A stretch of DNA of 34,311 nt from Candidatus Aenigmatarchaeota archaeon (GTDB taxonomy: Archaea > Aenigmatarchaeota > Aenigmatarchaeia > GW2011-AR5 > JAHLMP01). The DNA lies in assembly GCA_018920315.1 (NCBI GenBank), contig JAHLMP010000006.1, forward strand, positions 1,884-36,194, in the 5' to 3' direction. The position numbers and the translations under genes were made by a program. Below the pieces are notes generated by a model. That model searched no databases. It was not told where the DNA came from and saw nothing but the letters and a program-made list of their open reading frames with translations. Positions 1 to 9,607 of the stretch are shown piece after piece; the stretch's first letter is position 1; each line of letters opens with the position of its first letter.

Positions 1-1
1 T

Positions 2-751
2 CTTTCAAGAAGAATTCAAAGAAAGTATGAAATAGAAAAAATGATGATTGAAATTCCTGTACAAGTAAATTTGTTCGATCTCATTTATGTTAATGGAGAA
101 AATTTTATGCATAAAAAACTAAGAGAAAGATGGAAAAAGCTGAAAGAGATAATAAAAGAAAGTGAGAACTTCAAATTAGCGGAGCATATAGAAACAAAGG
201 ATTTTGAAGAAGCAAAAAGGTTTTATGAAGATTGCTTAGCCAAAGGCTATGAAGGTGTTATTGTCAAAAATCTTGATGCTCACTATCAGCCAGGAAAAAG
301 AGTTGGCTATTGGCTAAAGGTTAAGCCAATAATGGAACCATTAGATTTAGTTATTATTGGTGCCGAATGGGGTGAAGGAAAGAGAGCGCATCTCTTGGGC
401 TCTTTAGTTTTAGGTGCTCGCAACCCTAAAACAAATGAGTTTCTTCCTACAGGTATGATGGGCTCTGGTTTGACAGATGAGCAGCTAAAAGAGATTACTG
501 AAAAACTAAAAGATTTGATAATAGAAGAGAAGGGAAGAGAGGTAAAGATAAAACCAAAGATTGTCGTAGAAGTTGCTTATGAAGAGATACAAAAATCACC
601 AAAGTATCCTACTGGCTATGCTTTGCGTTTTCCTCGCTTGCTAAGATTTCGCGACCAAGAAAAGAGCATAGAAGAGGCGGATACGGTAGAAACAATAGAG
701 AAGCTATATCTACAGCAAAAAAGAGCAAAGCTCGGAGAAAGCGAGAAATGA
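2..751 (+). CDS. lig: ATP-dependent DNA ligase, C-terminal part (5'-truncated by window edge)
   Basis: Frame is open from base 2 (LSRRIQRKYEIEKMMIEIPVQVNLFDL...), continuing into EGVIVKNLDAHYQPGKRVGYWLKVKP and VVEVAYEEIQKSPKYPTGYALRFPRLLRFRDQE, typical of archaeal ATP-dependent DNA ligases. The listed ORF start at 41 is internal. Confidence 0.93.
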   Translation, partial: LSRRIQRKYEIEKMMIEIPVQVNLFDLIYVNGENFMHKKLRERWKKLKEIIKESENFKLAEHIETKDFEEAKRFYEDCLAKGYEGVIVKNLDAHYQPGKRVGYWLKVKPIMEPLDLVIIGAEWGEGKRAHLLGSLVLGARNPKTNEFLPTGMMGSGLTDEQLKEITEKLKDLIIEEKGREVKIKPKIVVEVAYEEIQKSPKYPTGYALRFPRLLRFRDQEKSIEEADTVETIEKLYLQQKRAKLGESEK

Positions 752-926
752 ATAGAAAGCAAATAAATGAAAAAAGCAATAAAATCGTTAAGTCAAGAAG
801 AAAAAAATTTAAATTTCTTATAACTTTTTACCTTTCTCATAATTATTAACGCTTTTAAGCTTTCTCTCATTAATAATTTTTGAGAGAGAAATAATTTTTG
901 TGAGAAGCTTAAATTCGGTGAATAAA

Positions 927-1136
927 ATGAAAATAGATTTTTATATACATGGACTTTGGATATTGGCAGCACTCTTCTTTTTGATAGCTTCAATGATAGC
1001 AGGCAATGTAGAATATACGCTAGGAACTACAACAGAAAGCTATATACTTTCGATATTATTAGCTTTCGTTTTGTTTCTAATAGCAACCATGCTAATCGCT
1101 TACTCTGCGATAAATGCTATAAGGGAAGAGATTTGA
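927..1136 (+). CDS. small two-TM membrane protein, unknown function
   Basis: ORF 900..1136; ATG at 927 (MKIDFYIHGLWILAALFFLIASMI...) is more likely than the GTG at 900. Two hydrophobic segments. Confidence 0.5.
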   Translation: MKIDFYIHGLWILAALFFLIASMIAGNVEYTLGTTTESYILSILLAFVLFLIATMLIAYSAINAIREEI

Positions 1137-1225
1137 TTTTAGAAAATTGAAGTTAGAAGCAAAATAAATTTCTTAAACTAAATTTTGCAAATTTTTATTC
1201 TTGCATTAATAAATAAAATAATGTT

Positions 1226-2224
1226 ATGCTTGAATCATTGTTAGATCCTAAGCATGCGATAAAAAATCCATTAGAAGTCTTTCTCGTTGCTTCTCTCTTT
1301 ACTACAGTTTCTATACTCTTTTCTTATTTTTTGTTTCCAGATCACAGCTCTGTTTTAATCTGTGCTTATATAACGCTTTTGTTTTCTCCATTCTTTCAGA
1401 GATTGTTTGCAACAGAAGAAGCAAAGGAAGAATATGCAATAAAGCATAGAATAAGAATTGCAAATGTTTTTCAAAGGCACAGCGACTTGATTGAAATCTT
1501 TGGAGCATTTTTCTTGGGCATAATAATAACATCAAGCTTGTTTGCAGTATTTCTTCCAGAGCCAATAAAATTTGTGGTTTTTAAAAAGCAGATAGAGGAG
1601 TTGCATAGGATAGCTTCCTTAGCAACATCTGGAAAATTCTTAAGTTTCGATACCTTTTCTGCTAGCATAGCTTCAATACAATTAGAAAAGGCAAAGTTAA
1701 TATTTTTCAACAATTTGCTCGTTCTTTTAATTTCATTCATATCCTCTCTTTTATTCGGTACAGGTGCTCTGTTAATACTTACATGGAACGCTTCTATAAT
1801 AGCAACATATGTTGCTGCATATGTAGAAACAATTGCTGCCAAAGGCTCTGAGCTAACTATTGCTTATATTATTGGAATGCCAAGCGCTTTGCTAGCAATT
1901 ACCTTACATGGAATCCCAGAGATAATTGGATATTTCTTTGCTGGTCTTGCAGGAGGTATATTGTCATGCGGATTGGTGAGAGAAAAACTCTGGAGCAATG
2001 AGATGAAGTTCATATTTTTTGATTCTTTACTTCTTCTTTCCTTTGGTATATTTTCAATATTTTTCGGAGCTTTTATAGAAACATCTGACATATTGCTAAG
2101 CTCTATAGGATTCACCTCTTATTTAATATTTTTATTAACTCTATTAAAGAAAGGTGAGTTTTCTCACGAGATGACATGGAATAAGAGCTCAGAAGATATT
2201 ATTGAAAAAATAAGTGAAATCTAA
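1226..2224 (+). CDS. SpoIIM/DUF95-family integral membrane protein
   Basis: 332 aa, about six TM segments, pattern FLGIIITSS...G...L..WN.SI.A.Y......HGIPEI.GYFFAGLAGG typical of archaeal SpoIIM-like proteins. Stop abuts the pyrG start. Confidence 0.75.
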   Translation: MLESLLDPKHAIKNPLEVFLVASLFTTVSILFSYFLFPDHSSVLICAYITLLFSPFFQRLFATEEAKEEYAIKHRIRIANVFQRHSDLIEIFGAFFLGIIITSSLFAVFLPEPIKFVVFKKQIEELHRIASLATSGKFLSFDTFSASIASIQLEKAKLIFFNNLLVLLISFISSLLFGTGALLILTWNASIIATYVAAYVETIAAKGSELTIAYIIGMPSALLAITLHGIPEIIGYFFAGLAGGILSCGLVREKLWSNEMKFIFFDSLLLLSFGIFSIFFGAFIETSDILLSSIGFTSYLIFLLTLLKKGEFSHEMTWNKSSEDIIEKISEI

Positions 2225-3970
2225 ATGGGCTACTTAGAAAATCTTGAAGAGATATCTAATAAAAAAGAAAAGCACGAGTTCTATCTTCCTATACCAAAAG
2301 GTTATGAAAGAGGGAGAACAAAATACATTATAGTTACAGGAAGCGTTATGAGTGGCGTAGGAAAAGGAACATTAACATCTTGCTTAGGAACCTTGCTTCG
2401 TTGCCATGGATTAAAAATCTCTATGATAAAATTTGATGGATACTTAAATTATGACGCAGGTACTTTGAACCCATTTCGCCATGGCGAAGTTTTTGTTTTA
2501 GACGATGGAACAGAGTGCGATTTAGACTTAGGCTCTTATGAAAGGTTTACTAATCAAAATTACACAAAGGATAATTATCTAACTGCTGGAAAGATATTTA
2601 AGAGAATAATAGAGAAAGAGAGAAAAGGAGAATTTCTTGGAAGAGATGTGCAATTTATTCCACATGTTACAGGAGAGATAAAAGGTTTTTTAAGAGAGCT
2701 TGCAGTAAAAACTCGAGCAGACGTTATTCTAGTAGAGGTTGGCGGAACTGTAGGCGATATAGAAAATTCTTATTTTATAGAGGCGATGCGCGAATTAAGA
2801 TACGAAGAAGGAGAGCATAATGTTTGCTTCATAAATGTTACATATATCATAGAGCCAAAATCTTTGCAAGAGCAAAAGAGTAAAGCAGCCCAACTTGGAA
2901 TAAGAAAGCTTCTTGAGCTTGGAGTACAACCAGATATAATATTTTGCAGATGTGAAAGTAAGCTTAATGAAAGCATAAGAGAGAAAATAAGTATTTATTC
3001 GAACGTTCCTTTAAAAAATGTTTTCGAGCTAGGAGATGTTGAATCAGTTTATGAACTTCCTTTAATTCTTAAAGATAATAATGTTGACAAAGCAATTTTT
3101 GAGGTTCTTAAAATTTCTGAAAGAAAAAACGAAGAAAGCGATATAAACTTTTCAATATGGAGCTCTTTTGTTGATAAAATAAAGAAAAGCAATAAGAAAA
3201 TAAATATTGCTATTGTAGGAAAATATACTAAGGTACAAGACGCCTATATAAGCATAATAAAAGCATTGGAGCATTCAGCAGCCTACTACTTAGCGAAACC
3301 AGAAATAAAATGGATAGAAGCAAGCTTGCTCGAAGATGAAAATAATAATGTAAAAGAGGATTTAGTTAAAGAAAGCTTGAAAGATGTTCATGGAATTATT
3401 GTTCCAGGAGGTTTTGGAAAGCGAGGTATAGAGGCTAAGATATCTTGCATAAAATATGCAAGAGAAAATAATATTCCATTTCTTGGTCTATGCTTAGGGT
3501 TTCAGCTAGCAATCGTAGAATTTGCAAGAAATGTTTGCAATCTAAAAGATGCTAATTCAAGAGAGTTTGATTTGAATACAAAACATCCTGTAGTAGATCT
3601 CTTGCCGGAACAAAAAAATATAGAAGAAATCGGTGGCACTATGCGTTTAGGAGGAAAAGATGTTGAAATAGTTCCAAATACGCTTGCTCACAAACTTTAC
3701 GGAAAGTTATTGGTTAGAGAACGTTTTAGACATAGATTTGAATGCAATCCAAACTATGTAGAAATCTTAGAAAGGCATGGAATGGTATTCTCAGGAAAAG
3801 CACCAAATAGCAATATAATGCAAATCCTAGAGCTTCCATTTCATAGATTTTTCTTAGCAACACAGTTTCATGCTGAGTTTACCTCAAAGCCTTTGGCTCC
3901 AAGCCCAATATTTAAAGGATTTATCAAGAGTTGTTTAGAATTTGCGGGTTTATCTGAGAATAGTATCTGA
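2225..3970 (+). CDS. pyrG: CTP synthase
   Basis: TKYIIVTGSVMSGVGKGTLTSCLGTLLRCHG, KFDGYLNYDAGTLNPFRHGEVFVLDDGTECDLDLGSYERF, and a GATase domain with VPGGFGKRGIEAKISCIKYARENNIPFLGLCLGFQ. Confidence 0.98.
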   Translation: MGYLENLEEISNKKEKHEFYLPIPKGYERGRTKYIIVTGSVMSGVGKGTLTSCLGTLLRCHGLKISMIKFDGYLNYDAGTLNPFRHGEVFVLDDGTECDLDLGSYERFTNQNYTKDNYLTAGKIFKRIIEKERKGEFLGRDVQFIPHVTGEIKGFLRELAVKTRADVILVEVGGTVGDIENSYFIEAMRELRYEEGEHNVCFINVTYIIEPKSLQEQKSKAAQLGIRKLLELGVQPDIIFCRCESKLNESIREKISIYSNVPLKNVFELGDVESVYELPLILKDNNVDKAIFEVLKISERKNEESDINFSIWSSFVDKIKKSNKKINIAIVGKYTKVQDAYISIIKALEHSAAYYLAKPEIKWIEASLLEDENNNVKEDLVKESLKDVHGIIVPGGFGKRGIEAKISCIKYARENNIPFLGLCLGFQLAIVEFARNVCNLKDANSREFDLNTKHPVVDLLPEQKNIEEIGGTMRLGGKDVEIVPNTLAHKLYGKLLVRERFRHRFECNPNYVEILERHGMVFSGKAPNSNIMQILELPFHRFFLATQFHAEFTSKPLAPSPIFKGFIKSCLEFAGLSENSI

Positions 3971-4149
3971 GAATAGGTATCTGAGGATATATGGATTTCC
4001 GGTTATATGGATTTCCAAGAGAAATAATATTGAAGTTAAGATTATTTAATTTGTATTAATTAATTTGAAAATAATTGAATTTTGAAAAATTATTTGTTTA
4101 GATTGCGTTTAAAATAATTTTTAGTATTGTAAATAATTGGCGAAGAGAT

Positions 4150-5406
4150 ATGACAGAGATTTCAAGGGTAAAAGGTACGAAGGATTATATACTTGAAGAA
4201 ATGGAAAAGATAAATTATATCATTGAAAAGGTTAAAGAAACTTTTGAGAGGTTTGGTTTTAGACAGATGGATACACCAGCACTAGAAAGTTGGGATATTC
4301 TATCAAAAAAGGGCGTTGGGGGTAGCGATATTTTAGAAGAAACATTTAGATTTAAGGATAAATCTAATAATGAAATTGGATTGCGTTACGATCTTACTGT
4401 ACCTCTTGCTAGAGTTATTGCTTTAAATAAAAATCTTCCATTACCATTTAAGCGATATCAGATAGCAAAGGTTTGGCGTTATGGCGATGTTTCAAAAGGA
4501 AGATTAAGAGAGTTTTATCAAGCAGATATCGATATTGTTGGTTCTTCAAGCTTGCTTGCAGATGCAGAAGTTTTAGCATGTGCTTCAGAAGCTTTGAAAC
4601 GCTTGCATATAGATTTCTTGATAAGGATAAATAGTAGAAGAATTTTGTTTTCTATGATGAAAAGCGCAAGGATAGAAAAGGAAAAGATGTTAGAAGTTAT
4701 AAGAGCTATAGATAAATTAGAAAAGATAGGAGAAGATAGCGTAAAAGATGAGTTAAAAAAGATAAAGATTGAGGAAAAAAGCATAGATAAGATATTTGAT
4801 TTTATTAAAATGGATTTTGATTCTATTGCTCTAGAAGGAAGAGAAGAGATAGAAAATCTAATAGATTATCTAGATGGCTTTGGAATAAAGAATTTTAAAA
4901 TAGATCTTAGCTTAGCTAGAGGATTAGATTATTACACAAGCGTAATCTTTGAGATAATTGCAAAAAAAGAAGGAAAGCTTGGAAGCATAGCTGGAGGAGG
5001 AAGATATGATAATCTTATAGAACTATTTGCTGGAAAGAAGATTCCAGCTACTGGCATAAGCTTGGGTATAGATAGAATTGCTGAGATTATAGATCGTTTC
5101 CCAAAGAAAAGTTTGATTTACGTAGCATTAACTAGTGATAAGGTTTTGAAAAAAGGCTTTGAGATAATAAAAATGCTAAGAGATAATGGAATTAACGTTG
5201 ACTTTGATTTGATGAAAAGAAAATTGGCAAAGCAATTGGAGTATGCTAATTCATTGAAAATAGAGTTTGTTATAATCGTTGGAGAGGAAGATTTGAAAAA
5301 TAATGAAGTAACATTAAGAAACATGGTTACAGGCGAGGAAAAAAAGATTAAGATTGAAAATCTCATCGAAGAATTGAAGCAAATTTTATCAAATAAACTC
5401 ATTTGA
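4150..5406 (+). CDS. hisS: histidyl-tRNA synthetase
   Basis: 418 aa; RVKGTKDYILEEM, RYDLTVPLARVIALN, LPLPFKRYQIAKVWRYGDVSKGRLREFYQADIDIVG, ARGLDYYTSVIFEI. Confidence 0.97.
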   Translation: MTEISRVKGTKDYILEEMEKINYIIEKVKETFERFGFRQMDTPALESWDILSKKGVGGSDILEETFRFKDKSNNEIGLRYDLTVPLARVIALNKNLPLPFKRYQIAKVWRYGDVSKGRLREFYQADIDIVGSSSLLADAEVLACASEALKRLHIDFLIRINSRRILFSMMKSARIEKEKMLEVIRAIDKLEKIGEDSVKDELKKIKIEEKSIDKIFDFIKMDFDSIALEGREEIENLIDYLDGFGIKNFKIDLSLARGLDYYTSVIFEIIAKKEGKLGSIAGGGRYDNLIELFAGKKIPATGISLGIDRIAEIIDRFPKKSLIYVALTSDKVLKKGFEIIKMLRDNGINVDFDLMKRKLAKQLEYANSLKIEFVIIVGEEDLKNNEVTLRNMVTGEEKKIKIENLIEELKQILSNKLI

Positions 5407-6043
5407 CATAGCTTAGATTTTTCAACAATTTTAAAACAATTTCTCCAGCTTCTTTCATATCTTTTTCTAAAGAGAGAAAGCCATGATTTTTCATTATAAT
5501 AAAATTCTTCTTGTTCAAAATTTCAAGTACACTATTTACAAGAGATATTGTTCCAAATTTCTCTTCCTTTTTTGTAAAAGCAATTTTTATTTCCTTTGTT
5601 TTGTTTTTATTCGCTAAAGCCAGCTTTCTTATTCTCTCTTCAAAATCTTTTGAAGGAAAATGTGCATGAAAAATAGCATTAACATCCTTTCTATTTTTAT
5701 ATATAGCATAGTGAAGCATTGATTCGGAAGAAGGATTTTTAGAACCACATGCATAAACTATTTTATTTCTTAGATCGCAAGATTTGACAAGAACAAAATC
5801 ATCTTTATTCAAATCTCTTTTCGATTTTAAGCAAGAGGCAGTAATTATGAATGAATCATTGCTTGCTCTAAAACTCAAGTTGCCAGAAGAGTATTTTCCA
5901 TCTTCCTTTTCTGGCTTTGTTAAAGAAAGATCTTCAAAGATGCTGCACCAATTTATTAGCTCTTCTATCTTATTTTTGATCTCTTCAAAATCATAACCAT
6001 TTTTCAAAAATATAACCTTGAATTTTATTCTAGGATTTTTCAT
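5399..6043 (-). CDS. class II aldolase/adducin-family protein
   Basis: NAIFHAHFPS and IIMKNHGFLSL motifs, GTISLVNSVLEIL; overlaps the 3' end of hisS by 8 bp. Confidence 0.7.
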   Translation of the reverse strand: MKNPRIKFKVIFLKNGYDFEEIKNKIEELINWCSIFEDLSLTKPEKEDGKYSSGNLSFRASNDSFIITASCLKSKRDLNKDDFVLVKSCDLRNKIVYACGSKNPSSESMLHYAIYKNRKDVNAIFHAHFPSKDFEERIRKLALANKNKTKEIKIAFTKKEEKFGTISLVNSVLEILNKKNFIIMKNHGFLSLEKDMKEAGEIVLKLLKNLSYVK

Positions 6044-6093
6044 AATAGTTTTTGAATGAAATGGATCAATCTAACATTCTACAATCTCTTAAT

Positions 6094-6773
6094 TCAACAT
6101 TCTACAAGCTCTTTTAATTCATCTAGATTTCTCAATCCTTGCAAAACAATATCGTCGATAATTACTGTAGGATATTCTGTAATATTATGTTGCTTTATAA
6201 TCGCATCTATAACAGTAAGATTCAAATCTGCTGCAAGAGGTATAAGCATTATCTTATTTCCACAAATCTCTTTTAAGTCGAGCAAAACAGCTGCTTGCGT
6301 TTTTTGATCTATAATTTCTTCTCTTGTCAAATTCTTTTGCTTATAAAAATAAACAACATTATGATATGTAAAATTACATCTTTCCTTAAGTTCTATGCTA
6401 TTAAACCAAAATTGCGTTTGAAGTAGTATATATCTTCTTTTTTGGTCTATTAGCTCTGGAGTAAACCTATTTGCTTTTTCTGCAAACTCTATCTCTAGGC
6501 CCTCTTGATAAATCTTTTGATTATATGCAAGATTCTGTTCTAAAGCAAGTTCGCAATAATCCTTTTGCAACTTTTGGAAATAAAGATTAAGCAATCTTGC
6601 ATCATTCCAAGAAACATCTAGAGAAGCTATTCTACCTTTTATATCCTCTAATCTATACTGATCAATAAATATTCCTAAAATTACTCCTGCTGAAAATACA
6701 ATAATCGTAAGTATTGTTGCCTTTACATATGGACTTAGATTATTTTCGTATTTTTTATTTTCATCATTTTCAT
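6094..6773 (-). CDS. membrane-anchored thioredoxin-fold protein lacking CxxC; apparent frameshift near the start
   Basis: Listed ORF 6094..6594 uses an internal TTG. In the same frame upstream the sequence encodes NNLSPYVKATILTIIVFSAGVILGIFIDQYRLEDIKGRIASLDVSWNDARLLNLYFQ (TM anchor plus linker), but no ATG/GTG/TTG occurs before the stop at 6799-6801. A +1 base in the T6 run 6751-6756 would join it to ATG codons near 6762-6773. C-terminal cis-Pro-like EYPTVIIDDIVLQG. Confidence 0.6.
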
Positions 6774-6817
6774 TAATATTGCTCTTTCTCCTAATATCTC
6801 ATCACTCTTCTAATTTA

Positions 6818-8125
6818 TCACTTTGTTAGCCAAGCTTTCTTTATATCCCCTTCTTTAATTAATAATATAAACTTGAAAAGAGAGTAGACCAAAACAATTG
6901 GGAATAGCATTATATAAAAAGTAATGAAAATAATTAAAGGTATTAGCTCCAATTTCGCATTTTTTATTATTTTTTTTACGCTTGTTTTTCTTTGCATTTT
7001 TATTCCATTGTAAAGAAGATAGAGTGATGTTGAAAAAACAAAAACCCCAAAAATTGTGAAAACATCTATTGCATATCTAAAGCTTATTCTTGAGATGGGA
7101 TTAATTCCAACTCTCAAAGCTTCGAAAAAGTAATCAAGAAAGTTTGCAATAGCATTATAAAATAAATATATTGCAATGAAAACACCAAGCGTTGTTAAAA
7201 GATAACCAGCCAATGAATATGGAATTATAAATTTTCTTAGCGCAGGATTTTTTCTCACTTCTTTAATATATTTTAATAATGTTTGAAAACCCCCTAGATT
7301 CCATCTTGTTCTTTGCTTCCACCATTTTTTAAGCGTAGCAGGATAATCGCTCCAAACTTTAGCATCGAATGCCATTCTTATTTTATAATTATGCGCAAGC
7401 AATCTCCAGGCTATTTCTATATCTTCAGTGAGATTACTTTCATCAAATCCACCAAGCTTTAACAAAACATCTCTTCTAAAAACAGAAAGAGGGCCTGGGG
7501 TTGCCATAATAATATTAAGTCTTTCTTGCAATTTTCTAAGAGATGCTATAAGCATGAATTCTATGTTTTGGAGTTTTTGTAATAATCTTGAGTTTTTATC
7601 TACAAGAATGTTCGAAGTAACTGCAGCAACATCTAGATTTTCTTTCCCATCATCAAAGAATCTAAGCATGCAATGATAAAGAGCATCTTCATGCAATTTG
7701 GAATCAGCATCTATAACAGCAACAAATCTTTTTCTTGCTATTCTTATTCCTTTGTTAAGCGAAGTAGCCTTTCCTAAGCGAGCATTATTTTTTAATATCT
7801 TCCAAGAGATCTTCTTTGCTTCATTTTTTCTTTTCATTTTTTTAACTTCTTTTTTCATAATTTCATATGTAGCATCAGAGCTTCCATCATCTATAAGAAT
7901 AACCTCAAGCTTATCTTTAGGATAGTTAAGTTTAGCGATATTATTAATTATTCTAGAAATATTTCCTTCTTCATTATGCGCTGGAACTATTATGCTAACA
8001 CTTGGAAGATTTTTAGCAGTTCTTTCTATAAAATCTCTTTTACTTTCTTTCCAAAGTATTATATGAAGAAAGTTTATGTATAAAACTACAAGTATTGTTG
8101 CAATTAATACCAGCTCTATTAGCAT
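6818..8125 (-). CDS. membrane glycosyltransferase family 2
   Basis: SVSIIVPAHNEEGNISRIINNIAKLNYPKDKLEVILIDDGSSDATYEI, VIDADS, TPGPLSVFRRDVLLKLGGFDESNLTEDIEIAWRL, WWKQRTRWNLGGFQ, C-terminal TMs. Confidence 0.93.
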   Translation of the reverse strand: MLIELVLIATILVVLYINFLHIILWKESKRDFIERTAKNLPSVSIIVPAHNEEGNISRIINNIAKLNYPKDKLEVILIDDGSSDATYEIMKKEVKKMKRKNEAKKISWKILKNNARLGKATSLNKGIRIARKRFVAVIDADSKLHEDALYHCMLRFFDDGKENLDVAAVTSNILVDKNSRLLQKLQNIEFMLIASLRKLQERLNIIMATPGPLSVFRRDVLLKLGGFDESNLTEDIEIAWRLLAHNYKIRMAFDAKVWSDYPATLKKWWKQRTRWNLGGFQTLLKYIKEVRKNPALRKFIIPYSLAGYLLTTLGVFIAIYLFYNAIANFLDYFFEALRVGINPISRISFRYAIDVFTIFGVFVFSTSLYLLYNGIKMQRKTSVKKIIKNAKLELIPLIIFITFYIMLFPIVLVYSLFKFILLIKEGDIKKAWLTK

Positions 8126-8240
8126 AAAAAGATTATCGAATAGATTTTTTAATATCTTAATAGAAATTTGCCTATATATCCTTGCTTAAAAACAAATATT
8201 TCCCAAAATTTTACATTCATAATTAAAAAGAGTTGATCAC

Positions 8241-9083
8241 ATGAATAAAGATGAAATAATAGCAGAGCTTCACTGCCATTCTATTTATTCAGTTGGCGAG
8301 AAGATATTAGCAGAAGGTCTAAACTCTCCTAAAGAATTAATAATTCATTCAAAAAAGTTGGGCCTTGGTTGCATTGCTTTGACAGATCACGACACAATGA
8401 AAGGAATAAAAGAAGCTAATAGGTATGCAAGGAAGTTTGACATCTTCTTAATTCCAGGAGAAGAGATTACAACTCTTCGTGGCCATGTAGTTGCGCTAGG
8501 AATTGAAGAAGAAATTCCTCCAAAGCTAAGCTTAGAAGAAACATTAGATAAAATAAGATCGCAAGATGGCATCGCAATAGCTCCACACCCTTTCGATATA
8601 AGAAGAAAAGGAATAAGAGAATTTGCAAAGCTTTGCGATGCTATAGAAGTTTTTAACGCTCTAAACATCGACAGATTTTCAAACGATAAGGCAAAAGAGT
8701 TTTTTGATAATAAAAGCAAAGTAGCTGGAAGCGATGCTCATACTATAGATATGCTTGGCTATGGCGTTACGATATTTAAAGATTGCAGCAACATAGATAA
8801 TTTCTTAAAAGCAATAAAAAAAGGAAAAGTAAAAATAGATTGTAGATATATACCAACTAAAATAATAACTGATTGGAGCGTTCAAAGGATAAAATGCTCA
8901 TACGATTGGATAATAAGTTATATGAATAGAAATTATAGATTTCCTAAAAGAAAGATTGGAAATCAAATGATAAAGCTTGTTAGAAGAGCTCCCGGAAAAA
9001 GAGATTATATATTTAGAATTTGGGCTTATGCTGGCTTAGGCGTTGTATTTCTCTATTCCTTTTTTAGAAATAGAATCTTTTGA
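8241..9083 (+). CDS. PHP-domain metal-dependent phosphoesterase
   Basis: AELHCHSIYSVGEKI, GCIALTDHDTMKGIKEA, IPGEEITTLRGHVVALGI, IAPHPFD, AGSDAHTIDMLGYG. Confidence 0.92.
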   Translation: MNKDEIIAELHCHSIYSVGEKILAEGLNSPKELIIHSKKLGLGCIALTDHDTMKGIKEANRYARKFDIFLIPGEEITTLRGHVVALGIEEEIPPKLSLEETLDKIRSQDGIAIAPHPFDIRRKGIREFAKLCDAIEVFNALNIDRFSNDKAKEFFDNKSKVAGSDAHTIDMLGYGVTIFKDCSNIDNFLKAIKKGKVKIDCRYIPTKIITDWSVQRIKCSYDWIISYMNRNYRFPKRKIGNQMIKLVRRAPGKRDYIFRIWAYAGLGVVFLYSFFRNRIF

Positions 9084-9094
9084 AAGAGAATATA

Positions 9095-9607
9095 ATGAGC
9101 AAACTAAAAATATTAAATTTCTCGATGATTAAATCATTCATAATGATAAGTTTTTTTGAGTTATTTGGGAATTTAGCAACAAGCTATGGAATTTTTATAG
9201 TTGTATTTTTCATAATCTTTTTATTCATCGCAAGATTTGTTGCAAAGTTTATTCTGCAGCTAATTTTCATTTTATTAATCTCAACGATTTTTCCAATATT
9301 TGCAAATAAGCTCTTTGGCTTGGCAATTCCATTAAATCTAGAAACGATATTATCTTTTGCAATATTAGGTATTGGAGTATTTCTTCTTTATTATGCGCTA
9401 AAGATTCTATGGAGAATTAGCGAGATTGTTGCAAGCACTTTAGAATATATAGCAGAAAGCATTGAGAATTTCATAAAATTTTTAGAGAAAGGTTTGAAAA
9501 GTAAAGAAAAGAAAAAGGAGGAAAAAGAGGTAAAAATTTTAAATAAGGAAGAGAAAAAGGAAAAAGAAGAAAAAAGCAAAGAGAAGGAAAGGGAAGAGCA
9601 TGAATAG
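9095..9607 (+). CDS. membrane protein with highly charged K/E-rich C-terminal tail
   Basis: Likely ATG at 9095 (MSKLKILNFS...). Several TM segments followed by EKKKEEKEVKILNKEEKKEKEEKSKEKEREEHE. Overlaps rtcA start by 8 bp. Confidence 0.6.
   Translation: MSKLKILNFSMIKSFIMISFFELFGNLATSYGIFIVVFFIIFLFIARFVAKFILQLIFILLISTIFPIFANKLFGLAIPLNLETILSFAILGIGVFLLYYALKILWRISEIVASTLEYIAESIENFIKFLEKGLKSKEKKKEEKEVKILNKEEKKEKEEKSKEKEREEHE

Noticed and set aside
793-993. Minus-strand ORF 66 aa
   Set aside because: Low-complexity, overlaps a better intergenic/CDS interpretation, no recognisable motif.
900-1150. Overlapping ORF 956..1150 in another frame
   Set aside because: The 927..1136 frame gives a coherent two-TM protein; the other frame lacks coherent features.
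5399-5406. Convergent 8-bp overlap of hisS and the class II aldolase-like gene
   Set aside because: Both stops are clear; short convergent overlaps are common in compact genomes.
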